Below, one piece after another: positions 16,878-26,036 of a DNA stretch of 34,192 nucleotides (position 1 is its first letter; each line of letters opens with the position of its first letter). Source of the DNA: Candidatus Poribacteria bacterium (GTDB lineage: Bacteria > Poribacteria > WGA-4E > PCPOR2b); the NCBI GenBank assembly GCA_022567695.1, contig JADFGN010000012.1, positions 1 through 34,192 of the forward strand. The letters are read 5' to 3'. The position numbers were made by a program, and so were the translations under genes. The notes beneath the pieces are model-generated. The model had not been told where the DNA came from and ran no database searches. It saw only the letters and a list, made by a program, of their open reading frames with translations.

Positions 16878-18182
16878 ATGAGGAAAACCGTGCAGATTTC
16901 TGACGCTGAACTTGTCCGGCAATGTAAAGATGGAGATCGAGACGCATTTAACGCGCTGATTAGGCGGTACCAGCATGCGGTGTACGGCTTATGCTACCAT
17001 TTTGTCGGAGACTTTGCAGATGCGCAAGATTTGACACAGGAGACATTTGTTCGAGTCTATTTAGATTTGCACCAGATTCAACATGTGTCAAAATTTTCTG
17101 CGTGGCTCCGACAGGTTGCAACTCGTGTTTGCCAAATGTGGCTTAGACGGAAGAGGCCACAGACCCAAGCTACCATTGATGAAACCGCCGAATCAGATCT
17201 TGTCGATCAACAGACCTTATCTCCTGCAGAGGAAGCGGTTACCAACGAGATGCGCGGATTTGTCGCTCAAGCCATCTCGCACCTTTCAGAAGCACATCGC
17301 CTCGCCGTGACGATGTACTACATTGACGGTTTGTCCTATCGCGAGATTGGGGAGTTTCTAGATGTCCCGCAGACGACGATCAAGAATAGACTACATCGGG
17401 CGCGAAAACAACTGAAAAAGGAGTTACTAAAAATGGTTGAAAAGGAATTTGAAAGCCAGCGGCTATCCGATGAGTTTTCCGAACAGGTTTTGCAGGAGGT
17501 GGAGGTTGCTTTTGTCGGCGGAATCTCTACAATCGAAGTTCAACCGGCATCGTTTAGCGTTGAATCGAAGCTATGCCCAATTGATTGGAACGATCCGACC
17601 AAAAGCTTGAAGGATTTTCCTTCGCTCTTTGAAAGAGTAGGAATCTCACTTTCTCAATGTATCAATATCACGAAAAAGGAAGATGGCAATCTACAGCTTA
17701 CTGATGAGGATAACAAACGGATATACCTTATTAGACAAGATAAAGATAGACTCATCATTCGTAGAATTTTCGGTAAGGAAGAAGAAACCCCTATTGTTCA
17801 CCTTCAACTGAAGGATAACCCGGATCAACGGCTCCCAATCTGGATTGGTCCACCGGAAGCAGTAGCAATTAGCATGGGCGTGCAAGAGACTCAAACACCC
17901 CGTCCGATGACTCATGAACTCATGCTCAATCTACTCGAAGCGGCAAATGCAAAGATTCGGAAAGTCATTGTGTCAGATATGCAGGAGGGGACCTACATCG
18001 CCAAGATGATTATTGATTTCAACGGGACAGTGAAGGAAATCGATTGTCGTCCGAGCGACGCTATCGCGCTTGCCGTACGAGCTAAACTCCCGATTTTTGT
18101 CGCGAAAAAGGTCACGGATAAGCACGGCTATAATGTTACAGATTCAGAGAAAGCGGAGAAATCCGATTCAGAGAAAAAATAA
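16878..18182 (+). CDS. ECF-type sigma factor fused to a C-terminal bifunctional nuclease (BFN/DUF151) domain
   Basis: The 434-residue product has a sigma-70 region 2 (about 13-88, with ELVRQCKDGDRDAF and DAQDLTQETFVRVY) and region 4 (about 134-183, with GLSYREIGEFLDVPQTTIKNRLHRARKQLKK helix-turn-helix). A linker region of about 115 residues that I do not recognise follows. Residues ~304-413 then form a BFN domain: PIVHLQLKD, LPIWIGPPEAVAI (319-331), PRPMTHELMLNLLEA and RPSDAIALAVR (391-401). The sigma part would direct RNA polymerase; the BFN part is a fold described as having nuclease activity in plants and bacteria. The tail is charged (KAEKSDSEKK). The frame is continuous across the junction. 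GTG at 16890, with GAGG upstream, is an alternative start. No anti-sigma gene is adjacent. Confidence 0.9.
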   Translation: MRKTVQISDAELVRQCKDGDRDAFNALIRRYQHAVYGLCYHFVGDFADAQDLTQETFVRVYLDLHQIQHVSKFSAWLRQVATRVCQMWLRRKRPQTQATIDETAESDLVDQQTLSPAEEAVTNEMRGFVAQAISHLSEAHRLAVTMYYIDGLSYREIGEFLDVPQTTIKNRLHRARKQLKKELLKMVEKEFESQRLSDEFSEQVLQEVEVAFVGGISTIEVQPASFSVESKLCPIDWNDPTKSLKDFPSLFERVGISLSQCINITKKEDGNLQLTDEDNKRIYLIRQDKDRLIIRRIFGKEEETPIVHLQLKDNPDQRLPIWIGPPEAVAISMGVQETQTPRPMTHELMLNLLEAANAKIRKVIVSDMQEGTYIAKMIIDFNGTVKEIDCRPSDAIALAVRAKLPIFVAKKVTDKHGYNVTDSEKAEKSDSEKK

Positions 18183-18205
18183 GAAGGCGGTAAAATCGCT
18201 CAATA

Positions 18206-19000
18206 TTAACTTTCCAGCAACGTCTTCAGGGCAAGGATGTCCGGCTCAATTTCTGTATTCCGGCCATCAATATACTCAATAGCAATGGGATGCATATAAT
18301 TGTTTCGTTCAAGTGCGTCAAGAACCCACCCAAAATCCAGAATCCCTTCCTCCATCGAGGCTTGAAAATTTCCGCGAACTGCGTTTCTCAGGTGGACATG
18401 CGCTGTATGCGGGAGTAACACTTCGCTGGCGGCAAGGTCATAGCCAGCCATCACAAAGTGGCTCGGATCATAGGCGAGCTTGAGCCCGGATACAGCGTTG
18501 ACGAAATGCAACGCATCGTCATATCTCTCGGCTAGGGAGTTGACGTGCGTTTCGATTGCCAACGTGACATTGTGCGCTTGAGCGATAGAAACGATGGAAC
18601 GTAGGGAACGAATCGAAGTCTCCATCCCCGCATCGAACCCTATTTCCGCTGAAGCCCGTCCAGGCTGTAAAACCACGATCGGTATCGAAAGGGATTGCGC
18701 AAATTGGATTAAGCCTTCCGCCTGTCTCTGAACTCTTTGGATTTCTGCCGGTGCCTGTGAGGTCAGCGGATGACTGACGTTGCCGTTGATTCCAATTGCT
18801 GTGAGATTGTTTTTTTCCAACAGATCACCAACCCGTTCTGCATACCTTTGCGGCGTTTCTGCAATCTCCGATGGATTGATGTGCGCCCAACCTTCCATCA
18901 TCAACAGATCAACATACCTGAATCCCAAACTCGCAATGTTTCGTAGCGCATCTTCCAGAGGCTTTTGCGTATAAGCTGTTGTTGAGCATGCTATTTTCAT
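18206..19000 (-). CDS. Xylose isomerase-like TIM-barrel sugar isomerase/epimerase
   Basis: Member of the AP endonuclease family 2 / xylose isomerase-like TIM-barrel fold. The 264-residue product begins MKIACSTTAY and has the expected metal-ligand pattern on successive strands: VTLAIETH (Glu), LAYDPSHF (Asp, His), AHVHLRNAV (His) and IAIEYIDGR (Glu). The substrate is unknown; sugar-phosphate or inositol-type isomerases are usual. Start: the ATG at 19000 matches the family N-terminus. A TTG at 19018 with a GAGG about 10 bases upstream would add six residues. It is convergent with the sigma-BFN gene, 23 bases away, with no clear terminator between. Confidence 0.85.
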   Translation of the reverse strand: MKIACSTTAYTQKPLEDALRNIASLGFRYVDLLMMEGWAHINPSEIAETPQRYAERVGDLLEKNNLTAIGINGNVSHPLTSQAPAEIQRVQRQAEGLIQFAQSLSIPIVVLQPGRASAEIGFDAGMETSIRSLRSIVSIAQAHNVTLAIETHVNSLAERYDDALHFVNAVSGLKLAYDPSHFVMAGYDLAASEVLLPHTAHVHLRNAVRGNFQASMEEGILDFGWVLDALERNNYMHPIAIEYIDGRNTEIEPDILALKTLLES

Positions 19001-19320
19001 TTTTAAAACCAACGACAATTGGTGAGTTCCTCATCCTTTCCAGGTTTTTAAGAATTCAAGCTGTGGGGTTGGTGGTGACGACTTAAGTCGTTTTGCTCGT
19101 AAAACGACTCATGTCGTCACTACATTTTCAGATACGTTCGCAGAAGAAACTTGGGAGGGAAATTGAGAAATGAAACGCTTCGGATTTGTGAATCTGAGGA
19201 TTTACTATTTATCAGATTATGGCATTAACCTATGGTGAGAATGCTATGAGATACGCGATTCTTAGTGGCTAATATTGCAGACACCAGAATCTTCCGGCAG
19301 GTGTGGAAAGTACGTCCATT
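19001..19320. other. Intergenic region with a large palindrome
   Basis: This 320-base gap lies between the HEAT-repeat gene and the isomerase gene, both minus strand. It contains the inverted repeat at 19072-19123. I see no further gene, terminator or convincing promoter. Confidence 0.5.
19072..19123. repeat. 23-bp inverted repeat, REPIN-like
   Basis: The arms 19072-19094 and 19101-19123 are inverse complements with two mismatches and one G-T pair, around a 6-base loop. Each arm contains its own small palindrome (CGACTTAAGTCG on the left). The right end is CTAC and the left end GTGG, resembling the GTAG heads of REP sequences. No T-run follows. Confidence 0.65.
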
Positions 19321-20514
19321 TTACTCCAGTTCCAAAAGAAGACGGGTTAGTTCGCCCTTAACAGTATCGTTCTGTTCTGTTTCTTTTTCATACTCATAGA
19401 GGTTATATTCCAGATTCAGATCCTCTGGGGCAGCCTTAATCTGTTTTATTAACTCTTTTTTCTTGAGAAGGTGAATCACGCGAACCCGATCCTTTGGTTC
19501 ATTCACCTTGCCAGACAGTAACTCATTAATTAAACGATTTGCCAACCCTTTTGCAAGACCTTGCTGAACGTGTACATGAAGTGCCTCCGACGCAGCCTGC
19601 TTCACATCTTCATTGGAATCGCTTATGAGTAAATTCACAAGGCGATCAACAGCTTGCTTGGCGGGAGAGTTTTGGAGTGCTTGTGCCCCGTACTTACGAA
19701 CTTGAGCGTCAGCATCATTGAGTACGTCAATAATCTCCGTCGTTGGAGAATCGTTCATTTCTGCCATCGCTTTCGTTGCTGAACGACGCGCAGTAACGTC
19801 GGGGTCCTTTAATGCGAGCACAATCTCCTTCTGATACTCTTTTTTCCCAAGCTTATAAAGAGCGGCGTTAATTTCTATCTTCAACGCCCCGTCACTGGTA
19901 TTCCGAATCGATTCCAAGTCGGCTATTGCACGCGAATCACCCATCCTTCCAATCAGCCGGACGAAGTCAATCTTCACGGAAAGTGGGGTATTGGATGCAC
20001 GAACTGCCTCAATGACTTTGTCCAACGCTGCGGAACCAATCTGATGCAACATATCGATTAAATCCCCTTCTCGGAGATTGACATAATGCCTTTTAACCAC
20101 GCTCTCGACGAGCAGAGGGACCGCATCGGTGCCCTTATCAATCAACACCTGCATTGCATCTTGCTGAACACGATGGCGTTCGTTTAGGACTTGCAGGATA
20201 ATTTTCATCTGTGCTACGTCCATTTCCGCCAGCCTTCGTGTACGTTCCTTTTTGTATTCCTCTTCCAACCCTTTGAACTTTCGCGCATCCCCTGATGAAA
20301 GACCAACCGAGTAACCGATAAGTAGCAGTGCCCTTGGTTCTACCTTGTTGCGTTCTTCCATTTCGGCGCGTTTCAGGTTTTCGACCGATTGAATTGTCAA
20401 CCCGGCACCGAGCAGTTTGTCCCGGCCGACTTCAAGTTGGGTGATCGCTTGTTGCTGTTCACATCCAACGCCTACAACCAATATCAGAAATAGTGGCATC
20501 AACAGCTTTTTCAT
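19321..20514 (-). CDS. HEAT-repeat lipoprotein
   Basis: The 397-residue product starts MKKLLMPLFLILVVGVGC, a lipoprotein signal peptide with the lipid-modified cysteine at residue 18. The frame is open upstream to 20577, but this ATG has the signal peptide and an AGGAGA SD. The middle is a series of HEAT-like helical repeats, for example KEIVLALKDPDVTARRSATKAMAEM and EIIDVLNDADAQVRKYGAQAL. HEAT arrays usually bind other proteins; the partner is unknown. The C-terminus is charged and helical. A promoter with good boxes lies at 20619-20647, so the gene is probably transcribed on its own. Confidence 0.85.
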   Translation of the reverse strand: MKKLLMPLFLILVVGVGCEQQQAITQLEVGRDKLLGAGLTIQSVENLKRAEMEERNKVEPRALLLIGYSVGLSSGDARKFKGLEEEYKKERTRRLAEMDVAQMKIILQVLNERHRVQQDAMQVLIDKGTDAVPLLVESVVKRHYVNLREGDLIDMLHQIGSAALDKVIEAVRASNTPLSVKIDFVRLIGRMGDSRAIADLESIRNTSDGALKIEINAALYKLGKKEYQKEIVLALKDPDVTARRSATKAMAEMNDSPTTEIIDVLNDADAQVRKYGAQALQNSPAKQAVDRLVNLLISDSNEDVKQAASEALHVHVQQGLAKGLANRLINELLSGKVNEPKDRVRVIHLLKKKELIKQIKAAPEDLNLEYNLYEYEKETEQNDTVKGELTRLLLELE

Positions 20515-20618
20515 GTTTAGTTTTTCTTCTCCTCTTTTATCTATGGATTTTGCCGAGTGCCTATCACAATAATCCAACCCCAGTAACTGAGATCGGATAT
20601 GCTTTATTTGATGGGCTT

Positions 20619-20647
20619 AGTTTACAGAATATTCTTTTTTCTGTCAA
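20619..20647 (-). promoter_or_regulatory. Sigma70-type promoter of the HEAT-repeat lipoprotein gene
   Basis: On the minus strand, TTGACA (20642-20647) and TAAACT (20619-20624) are separated by 17 bases. Transcription would start about 100 bases before the ATG at 20514. Confidence 0.75.
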
Positions 20648-20830
20648 GAGAATAATTGCTAGATAGGGCATTTAATTTTCTGCCTTTTCGCTACACTCAA
20701 GGTTCAATTTCCGACAATTGCTGAATCAAGATTTTAATTCACCAAAGTCAAGATAAGTTGACAGCAAGGATGAACTGGAAGATAGACACGTTTTGTGAAA
20801 TTTTGCAGTTGGATGTCACTATGGATAACT

Positions 20831-22255
20831 CTAGCGGATAACTTGCCCATCGATTGGGTTGTCTTGGATGGAGTACCCAAAGGCACTTAAAATAGTTGGA
20901 AATAGATCGACGGTACGGATAAATTCCGTATCAATAGGAAGGTTCACCGCAAGTGGCACCACCATTTGCTCAGCAATCAACGCGCCGTGAGTTGCGTGAT
21001 GTTCAGGATATTCATAGCGGGCGCGTAGGTCATAGCCCGGTTGTGCACTCAAGACGAGATCGCCTGTCCGTTCCGACTGAAACAGCTGCCAGAGCTGAAC
21101 CAGCCCGTCAGGGTAGGCTGAATCATAGGTTTGAATCAGTGCATCGCGAAAGGACAGATTCTCATAGGGTATTCCATATCTGAGTGGGTCTACTCGATTA
21201 AACTGGTACGAAATCATCCCGTTAGCGTAGGCGATTTTCCCCTGCCCGGTACTTTTTTGGACAATGATGCTTCCATCCTCGCTTTGCCCTGCGACAAAAT
21301 CAAGTCCGTTGAGTTCCAACAGCGTTTCAACGACTCCCATCTGACTGAGCCGTTCAAAAGACAGACGCTCACCCCATCGGTTCGGTTCGCTCTTAAAATA
21401 AATATGGGCCATCCCATTACCAGACACCATACTGGCACATCTGGCATTATGCCGCCATGGAAGCGGATGGTGGAGACAGCACCAGCCCGATTTGTCCAAA
21501 TGACGTGCAATATCAATGTGGGTGTGCGTATTAGTCATGCCGTGGTCGCTCGTAATCAGAATCAGGGTATTATCGAAATCTCCCGATTGCTGCAAAATTC
21601 GGCAGACTTTCCCAACGGTTTGGTCGATTTCTCGATAGGCGTCAATAACAAGAGAGGATTGCGTATGCGAAAAATGAGAATATGCATCCACCCCAGAGAA
21701 AAGACACATCACGAACTTATCCCCTGCTTCAACCGCTTTCAATAGCTTTCGAGAGGCAATAGCATGCACAAACTTCCATTGATGGGAAAAGTGAGCATAG
21801 GTGTACACCAATGGCTTGAGAAAGCGAGTTCGGTCTTTTGATGGCGGACAGCCAGATGTTAGTAAATTATAGATGTTACTCACTGACGAAAAGAAGTTGA
21901 ACAGGGTTGGTTTGGCTGGCAAATCTGCATTGAAAGAAACGCCATCGATTCCCATGTAACTACATACTCCCGGTCTGAGGAATCGGTGAGGATTTTGAAA
22001 CTTTGTCTTAGACAACCAACGAATTCCGGGGATATTCGCGGTGCCGGGGAACAGTCCCATAAAAAAGGGAATGAAGGCTGGACCGGTTGTAGATGGAAAC
22101 ACAGAAACCGCTTTTTTGATGCTTCCTCTATCAATAACATACTTCTTGATGTTTGGGAGCGTGCCATCTGCAACGAGTTCCTTAAATATCTGATATGGCG
22201 CACCATCGATTAAAATGAAGATGAACCTCGTAAGAGAATTCTTCTTGGAAGACAT
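20831..22255 (-). CDS. Type I phosphodiesterase/nucleotide pyrophosphatase family protein (alkaline phosphatase superfamily)
   Basis: Metal-dependent phosphohydrolase of the alkaline phosphatase superfamily. The 474-residue product begins with FIFILIDGAP (metal ligand D17) and has the nucleophile region FPSTTGP (T56 or T57). It then has FSGVDAYSHFSH, in which the Asp and His should bind the second metal, and ITSDHGMTNTHTH, the Asp-His pair of the first site. ATHGAL near the C-terminus supplies the last expected histidine. No signal peptide is seen, and the substrate (nucleotide, phosphonate or lipid head group) is not readable. An SD (GGAG) lies 9 bases before the ATG. The upstream neighbour on the same strand is the FN3 protein gene, 132 bases away. 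Confidence 0.88.
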   Translation of the reverse strand: MSSKKNSLTRFIFILIDGAPYQIFKELVADGTLPNIKKYVIDRGSIKKAVSVFPSTTGPAFIPFFMGLFPGTANIPGIRWLSKTKFQNPHRFLRPGVCSYMGIDGVSFNADLPAKPTLFNFFSSVSNIYNLLTSGCPPSKDRTRFLKPLVYTYAHFSHQWKFVHAIASRKLLKAVEAGDKFVMCLFSGVDAYSHFSHTQSSLVIDAYREIDQTVGKVCRILQQSGDFDNTLILITSDHGMTNTHTHIDIARHLDKSGWCCLHHPLPWRHNARCASMVSGNGMAHIYFKSEPNRWGERLSFERLSQMGVVETLLELNGLDFVAGQSEDGSIIVQKSTGQGKIAYANGMISYQFNRVDPLRYGIPYENLSFRDALIQTYDSAYPDGLVQLWQLFQSERTGDLVLSAQPGYDLRARYEYPEHHATHGALIAEQMVVPLAVNLPIDTEFIRTVDLFPTILSAFGYSIQDNPIDGQVIR

Positions 22256-22387
22256 CGTTCAAAACTCCGAATACAAAGTTATCAATGGTCATGAAAGGTT
22301 GTAATCAAAATCGAACCGATATTACATGAGTTCTCGTCAGAGCGTACCCTTAAGTCCGTGCCATTCAACGGCAATCTAGTCGTATGG

Positions 22388-24214
22388 CTACCGAATCACT
22401 GCAAATTTTCCCATTGTAGAAATTCGCCCCCTACCGTTCTCTCTCAATGTTTCGACGTAGTAGATGTAAACGCCAGGGGAAATGAGATGCTCATCTTCTG
22501 TCTGTCCGTTCCACGGCACAATCGGTTTATTATTACGGTGATCGATTATCTTGATGAGATCTCCTGCACTGCTGTAGATGTGAATCGTAGCACGGCGAGT
22601 TAGATTGCGAAATTCAATTGGACCAGCATTGACACTGAGTCGGTATGGGTTAGGAACCACGATGACGTTATCCAGGTTTGGTTCAGCGACGATGCTAGGT
22701 TCTTCCGGGAGAGATATATTGACCGTTGTCGAAAAATCGCCCTGTGTACCAGACTGATTTGCCGCAGTAATTGTATAAAAATAGGTCAGTCCTGGATAAA
22801 CATTAATGTCGATAAAACCAGTGCTTGTTGGGGGAACAGTTGCAATTTGTGTCCACGGTTCATGTCCTGTGTGGTTGCGATAAATGACATAACCGCCAAC
22901 CTGTTGCGTAGATTTGGTCCAATTCAGGACAATCTGATTTTCACCGAGAGCCGCCCTTAAATTTTCCGGTGAATCTGGAATAAGGTCTGGTCGTGCTCGA
23001 ATCTCCTGAGAATCAAATTCTAGTGGTTCTTCATTGAAATCAACAGGGCGAATCTTGTAGATATATTCAACTCCATTCTCGATTGTTGTATCATCAAACG
23101 TGATGCCGTCGAAGATTCTCGGTCCGATTGGCTGGAATTTGCTTTGTCCTTGAATTCGCCTCAGAATCATATATCCGCTCACGCTTGGATTAATCGACTT
23201 CTCCCATCGTAGCGTGATAGCACCTCTGATAACTTCTGCCATCAACCGTTGAGGAGCATAGCTAATTCTCCACGCTTCATTGATATTTTTTTGGAAATCC
23301 GCAAGATTCTCACCTGCAACGAGGGCGAAAGTCACCACAACAGAATCTTTCGCGGAAATATCATAAGGTCCGGCAGAGAGAATAGACACATAATCCCACG
23401 GATTGGTTAAATCCTGTCGAGCATTAAAGGCAATCGTGGGATCGCTCATGAGTCGCGATCTGACCACATCCTGGAAGAGGCGACCATCTGGCTGCCTGTT
23501 AAAATTAAAAAAGGTAAAAATTTGATGAGTAGCCAACTTACCATCTAGCAAAGTTAAACCAGCGTGTACGGCATTCGTCCCATCCGTATCATCCCCATCG
23601 TAAGTGAAGAGTGTACTCCGTTCCTCATCCCAATCAACCCAATCGAGGCTTAACTGATCTGAACCATCGACGTCCCAATTTGCCATGATGGCGACATAGA
23701 TGCCGTTGAGATCGATAAGGCTGTTATTGGTAACAATCAGCTTAATTACGATGAAATCGTCCGCATCAGGGTTATTCTCTGTTGCCCACGAAAAGCTTTG
23801 TTGATCGACCAGAATATTAAGAGGAAAGTCAGGTAGCCTTGAGGACTCATACTGTGCTGTAATGATTTGGCGACCATCAGTTTCTACACTTTTATCGATT
23901 GCGCCATCAGTCGTCGTCGCCCAATTTGCAGAGGCTAATTGATTTGCAGCGTTTAACCTCCACGCGCTGGCGACATTCCCGTTTGCATCCCCGATCCAAA
24001 TCTCCGACAATTGATGGAGATAGTAAGTATTTCCTGACTTAGGAAATTTAAAGTTTGGGGCAACACCGCCATCCCGAATCGCTCCTAACGCACCGAAGTC
24101 CGTTACTGCAACCTCGGCATTCCCTGATGTGTGCATTAAGGCAGAATCTGCACTGGCGAGTGATGTCATCGCAAGCAGTCCAAGAACACTTAAAGCGATC
24201 TGCCAAATTTTCAT
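22388..24214 (-). CDS. Secreted protein with two fibronectin type III domains and a FlgD-like C-terminal Ig domain
   Basis: The 608-residue product has a classical signal peptide (about residues 1-22, cleavage after LASA). Residues 23-320 form a beta-rich region without a family I recognise, including aromatic/Asp-rich strands such as ANWDVDGSDQLSLDWVDWDEE. Two FN3 domains follow (about 327-415 and 418-505), with typical LRWEKS...GYMILRR and LNWTKS...GYVIYRN strands. The last ~90 residues, with VVPNPYRL, IHIYSSAGDLIKII and GVYIYYVET...GKFAVIR, match the FlgD-like/type-A C-terminal Ig-like domain common on exported proteins of some environmental phyla. An adhesion or cell-surface role is inferred. 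The SD is GGAG; the gap to the upstream corC-like gene is 28 bases, so it may belong to that operon. Confidence 0.82.
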   Translation of the reverse strand: MKIWQIALSVLGLLAMTSLASADSALMHTSGNAEVAVTDFGALGAIRDGGVAPNFKFPKSGNTYYLHQLSEIWIGDANGNVASAWRLNAANQLASANWATTTDGAIDKSVETDGRQIITAQYESSRLPDFPLNILVDQQSFSWATENNPDADDFIVIKLIVTNNSLIDLNGIYVAIMANWDVDGSDQLSLDWVDWDEERSTLFTYDGDDTDGTNAVHAGLTLLDGKLATHQIFTFFNFNRQPDGRLFQDVVRSRLMSDPTIAFNARQDLTNPWDYVSILSAGPYDISAKDSVVVTFALVAGENLADFQKNINEAWRISYAPQRLMAEVIRGAITLRWEKSINPSVSGYMILRRIQGQSKFQPIGPRIFDGITFDDTTIENGVEYIYKIRPVDFNEEPLEFDSQEIRARPDLIPDSPENLRAALGENQIVLNWTKSTQQVGGYVIYRNHTGHEPWTQIATVPPTSTGFIDINVYPGLTYFYTITAANQSGTQGDFSTTVNISLPEEPSIVAEPNLDNVIVVPNPYRLSVNAGPIEFRNLTRRATIHIYSSAGDLIKIIDHRNNKPIVPWNGQTEDEHLISPGVYIYYVETLRENGRGRISTMGKFAVIR

Positions 24215-24242
24215 ATTTCTCCAATAGTTTTAGTCAATCGAT

Positions 24243-25595
24243 CTACGACTCAGGCCCTTCCCTTTGAGAGCGATCTTCTGTGTCGGGTGTCTGAATTCGA
24301 ATCCGATGAATTCGGCGCTCATTCGCGTCCAATATGGTAAACTCCAAACCCTGGTAAGAGAATTGGCTTTCTGGTTCGGGAACTCTCCCGAGGTGATCGA
24401 CGACAAAACCTCCGATTGTGTCTACGTTTTCTGCCTCAATCTGTATGTCAAGCCGCTCATTAAAATCGTCGATACTCATGCGTGCATCAACCGAATAAGT
24501 GTTTTCACTGAGTTGTACACATTCTTCCTGCTCATCGAAATCGTATTCGTCTTGAATCTCACCGACGACCTCTTCGATAATATCTTCCAAGGTAACGAGT
24601 CCGGCGGTTCCGCCGTATTCATCGACAACAACTGCCATGTGCTGTTTATTGGCTTGCAAATCTTGGAAGAGATCCCAGATCTTTTTGCTTTCGGGGGTGA
24701 AAAACGGCGTTCTTTCGGTGATGATTTCTCGGAGGTTTATCGGCTTGTTTTCTGCCCAATAATCCAACATATCTTTAACGTGAAGAACGCCGATAATTCG
24801 ATCGATTGTCTCTTCGTAAATGGGGATGCGTGAATGGTGGGACTCAATTGCGGTTTTGAAGACTTCCTCTCTTGGCGTAGAAACTTCAAGGCATACCATG
24901 TCGGTCCGGGGAATCATAATCTCTCGGGCGACTGTATCCGGGAGATCAAAGATGCGGGAGATCATTTCTCGCTCGTCGGGTTCCAAAATCTCCTGACTAT
25001 CTCCAACCTTGTCCAATGTCTCCAACACCTCAGGCGAAACAGGGCTGTCTTGTTCCGGCTGCACCTTTCCACCAAGTATGCGAACGCCGAGGTATCCAAG
25101 TAGACTCAACGGTTTGATGACGAGGTATAATATCCAATAAACCACTCGCAGAATGCGTAGGACGTAAATCGTTGAGTTTTCTGAGCTACCTCGGACGTAG
25201 TTTTTCGGAATGAGTTCGGTAACTAACACAAGAAGGACAGTCGTAAAAAACGCGCCGATCATCCGACTTCTTGAGGAGGAAAAATTGGATAATGACATAA
25301 AAAGCACAACGATGGTGACGATGAGCGCACTTTTGGCAGTAATAATCGTCACTGAATATCGCCGTGTGTCACGGAGCAGAGAAGTCAGAATCTCATACCG
25401 CTTACCTCCTGATTCCGCTACATTCAGGATACCGTCCCGAGTCAGTCGGGAAAGCAGTGTTTCCGCAGCGGAAAAGAGCGCGGTGAGGATCGACAAAACA
25501 ACTAAGCTAATCAGTTTAATCGTATCGTCGTCCAAGCGTAAAGTTACACCCCCAATACGTTGCCTATAAGCCAGAGGAATTATTGTGAGCCACAT
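24243..25595 (-). CDS. CNNM/CBS-domain transporter-associated protein (CorC/HlyC family, YbeX/YfjD-like)
   Basis: Membrane protein of the DUF21-CBS-CorC family, linked to magnesium/cobalt efflux. The 450-residue product has an N-terminal membrane domain (hydrophobic segments near 27-47, 82-103, 113-130 and 147-170, with the conserved FSAAETLLSRL). Two CBS domains span about 220-345, including MIPRTDM (228-234), HSRIPIY and VVDEYGGTAGLVTLEDIIEE (323-342). A CorC_HlyC domain follows (about 360-435, with DTIGGFVVDHLGRVP). It starts 6 bases after ybeY. The order phoH-ybeY-corC is that of ybeZ-ybeY-ybeX in E. coli, but unlike YbeX this copy has the membrane domain. The first ~20 residues may not be translated, since the ATG has no SD. 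Confidence 0.92.
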   Translation of the reverse strand: MWLTIIPLAYRQRIGGVTLRLDDDTIKLISLVVLSILTALFSAAETLLSRLTRDGILNVAESGGKRYEILTSLLRDTRRYSVTIITAKSALIVTIVVLFMSLSNFSSSRSRMIGAFFTTVLLVLVTELIPKNYVRGSSENSTIYVLRILRVVYWILYLVIKPLSLLGYLGVRILGGKVQPEQDSPVSPEVLETLDKVGDSQEILEPDEREMISRIFDLPDTVAREIMIPRTDMVCLEVSTPREEVFKTAIESHHSRIPIYEETIDRIIGVLHVKDMLDYWAENKPINLREIITERTPFFTPESKKIWDLFQDLQANKQHMAVVVDEYGGTAGLVTLEDIIEEVVGEIQDEYDFDEQEECVQLSENTYSVDARMSIDDFNERLDIQIEAENVDTIGGFVVDHLGRVPEPESQFSYQGLEFTILDANERRIHRIRIQTPDTEDRSQREGPES

Positions 25596-25601
25596 GCAGG
25601 T

Positions 25602-26027
25602 CTAAATCAAACGGAGGATTGATTCCTGCTTTTCAAACATAATGGCGGTTTCCTCTAGGGTTTGGTGATCATAACCGAGTAGATGAAGGACACCGTGTGC
25701 CGTAAGCAATGCGAGTTCAGTTTCAAGTGAATGATTCTGGCATGAGGCCTGTCGTTTTGCGGTTGGTATAGATATGACGAGATCGCCTAGCAAATCTGGA
25801 TTCAAATCCCCATCGACACCTTCACTCATCGCAAAGGCGAGTACATCCGTTGGGGCATCAATATGACGATATTGATGATTAAGAGATTGAATTTCAGGGT
25901 CATCTGTCAGCAGAATACTGACTTCGCAGGCTTCTGCGCCATGCGTTTTTAAAGTTGCCAACGCTGCTTGGCAAATAATTGTTTCATTGAAATCGATGTC
26001 TGCGTAATGGTTATTCACGAAAATCAT
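25602..26027 (-). CDS. ybeY: Endoribonuclease YbeY (rRNA maturation factor)
   Basis: Single-strand-specific metallo-RNase that acts in 16S rRNA 3'-end maturation and ribosome quality control. The 141-residue product has the zinc site HGVLHLLGYDH, with H111, H115 and H121, and the upstream conserved NHQYRHIDAPTDVLAF. Length is normal. It lies 9 bases after phoH and 6 bases before the corC-like gene, so the three are surely co-transcribed. Confidence 0.96.
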   Translation of the reverse strand: MIFVNNHYADIDFNETIICQAALATLKTHGAEACEVSILLTDDPEIQSLNHQYRHIDAPTDVLAFAMSEGVDGDLNPDLLGDLVISIPTAKRQASCQNHSLETELALLTAHGVLHLLGYDHQTLEETAIMFEKQESILRLI

Positions 26028-26036
26028 CTGATTGAA

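Noticed and set aside
21131-21745. 204-codon plus-strand frame inside the phosphodiesterase gene
   Set aside because: It is antisense to a well-supported gene with intact catalytic motifs. The long open frame is a by-product of its codon use.
24264-24833. 189-codon plus-strand frame inside the corC-like gene
   Set aside because: It is antisense to the conserved CBS and CorC domains and has no SD.
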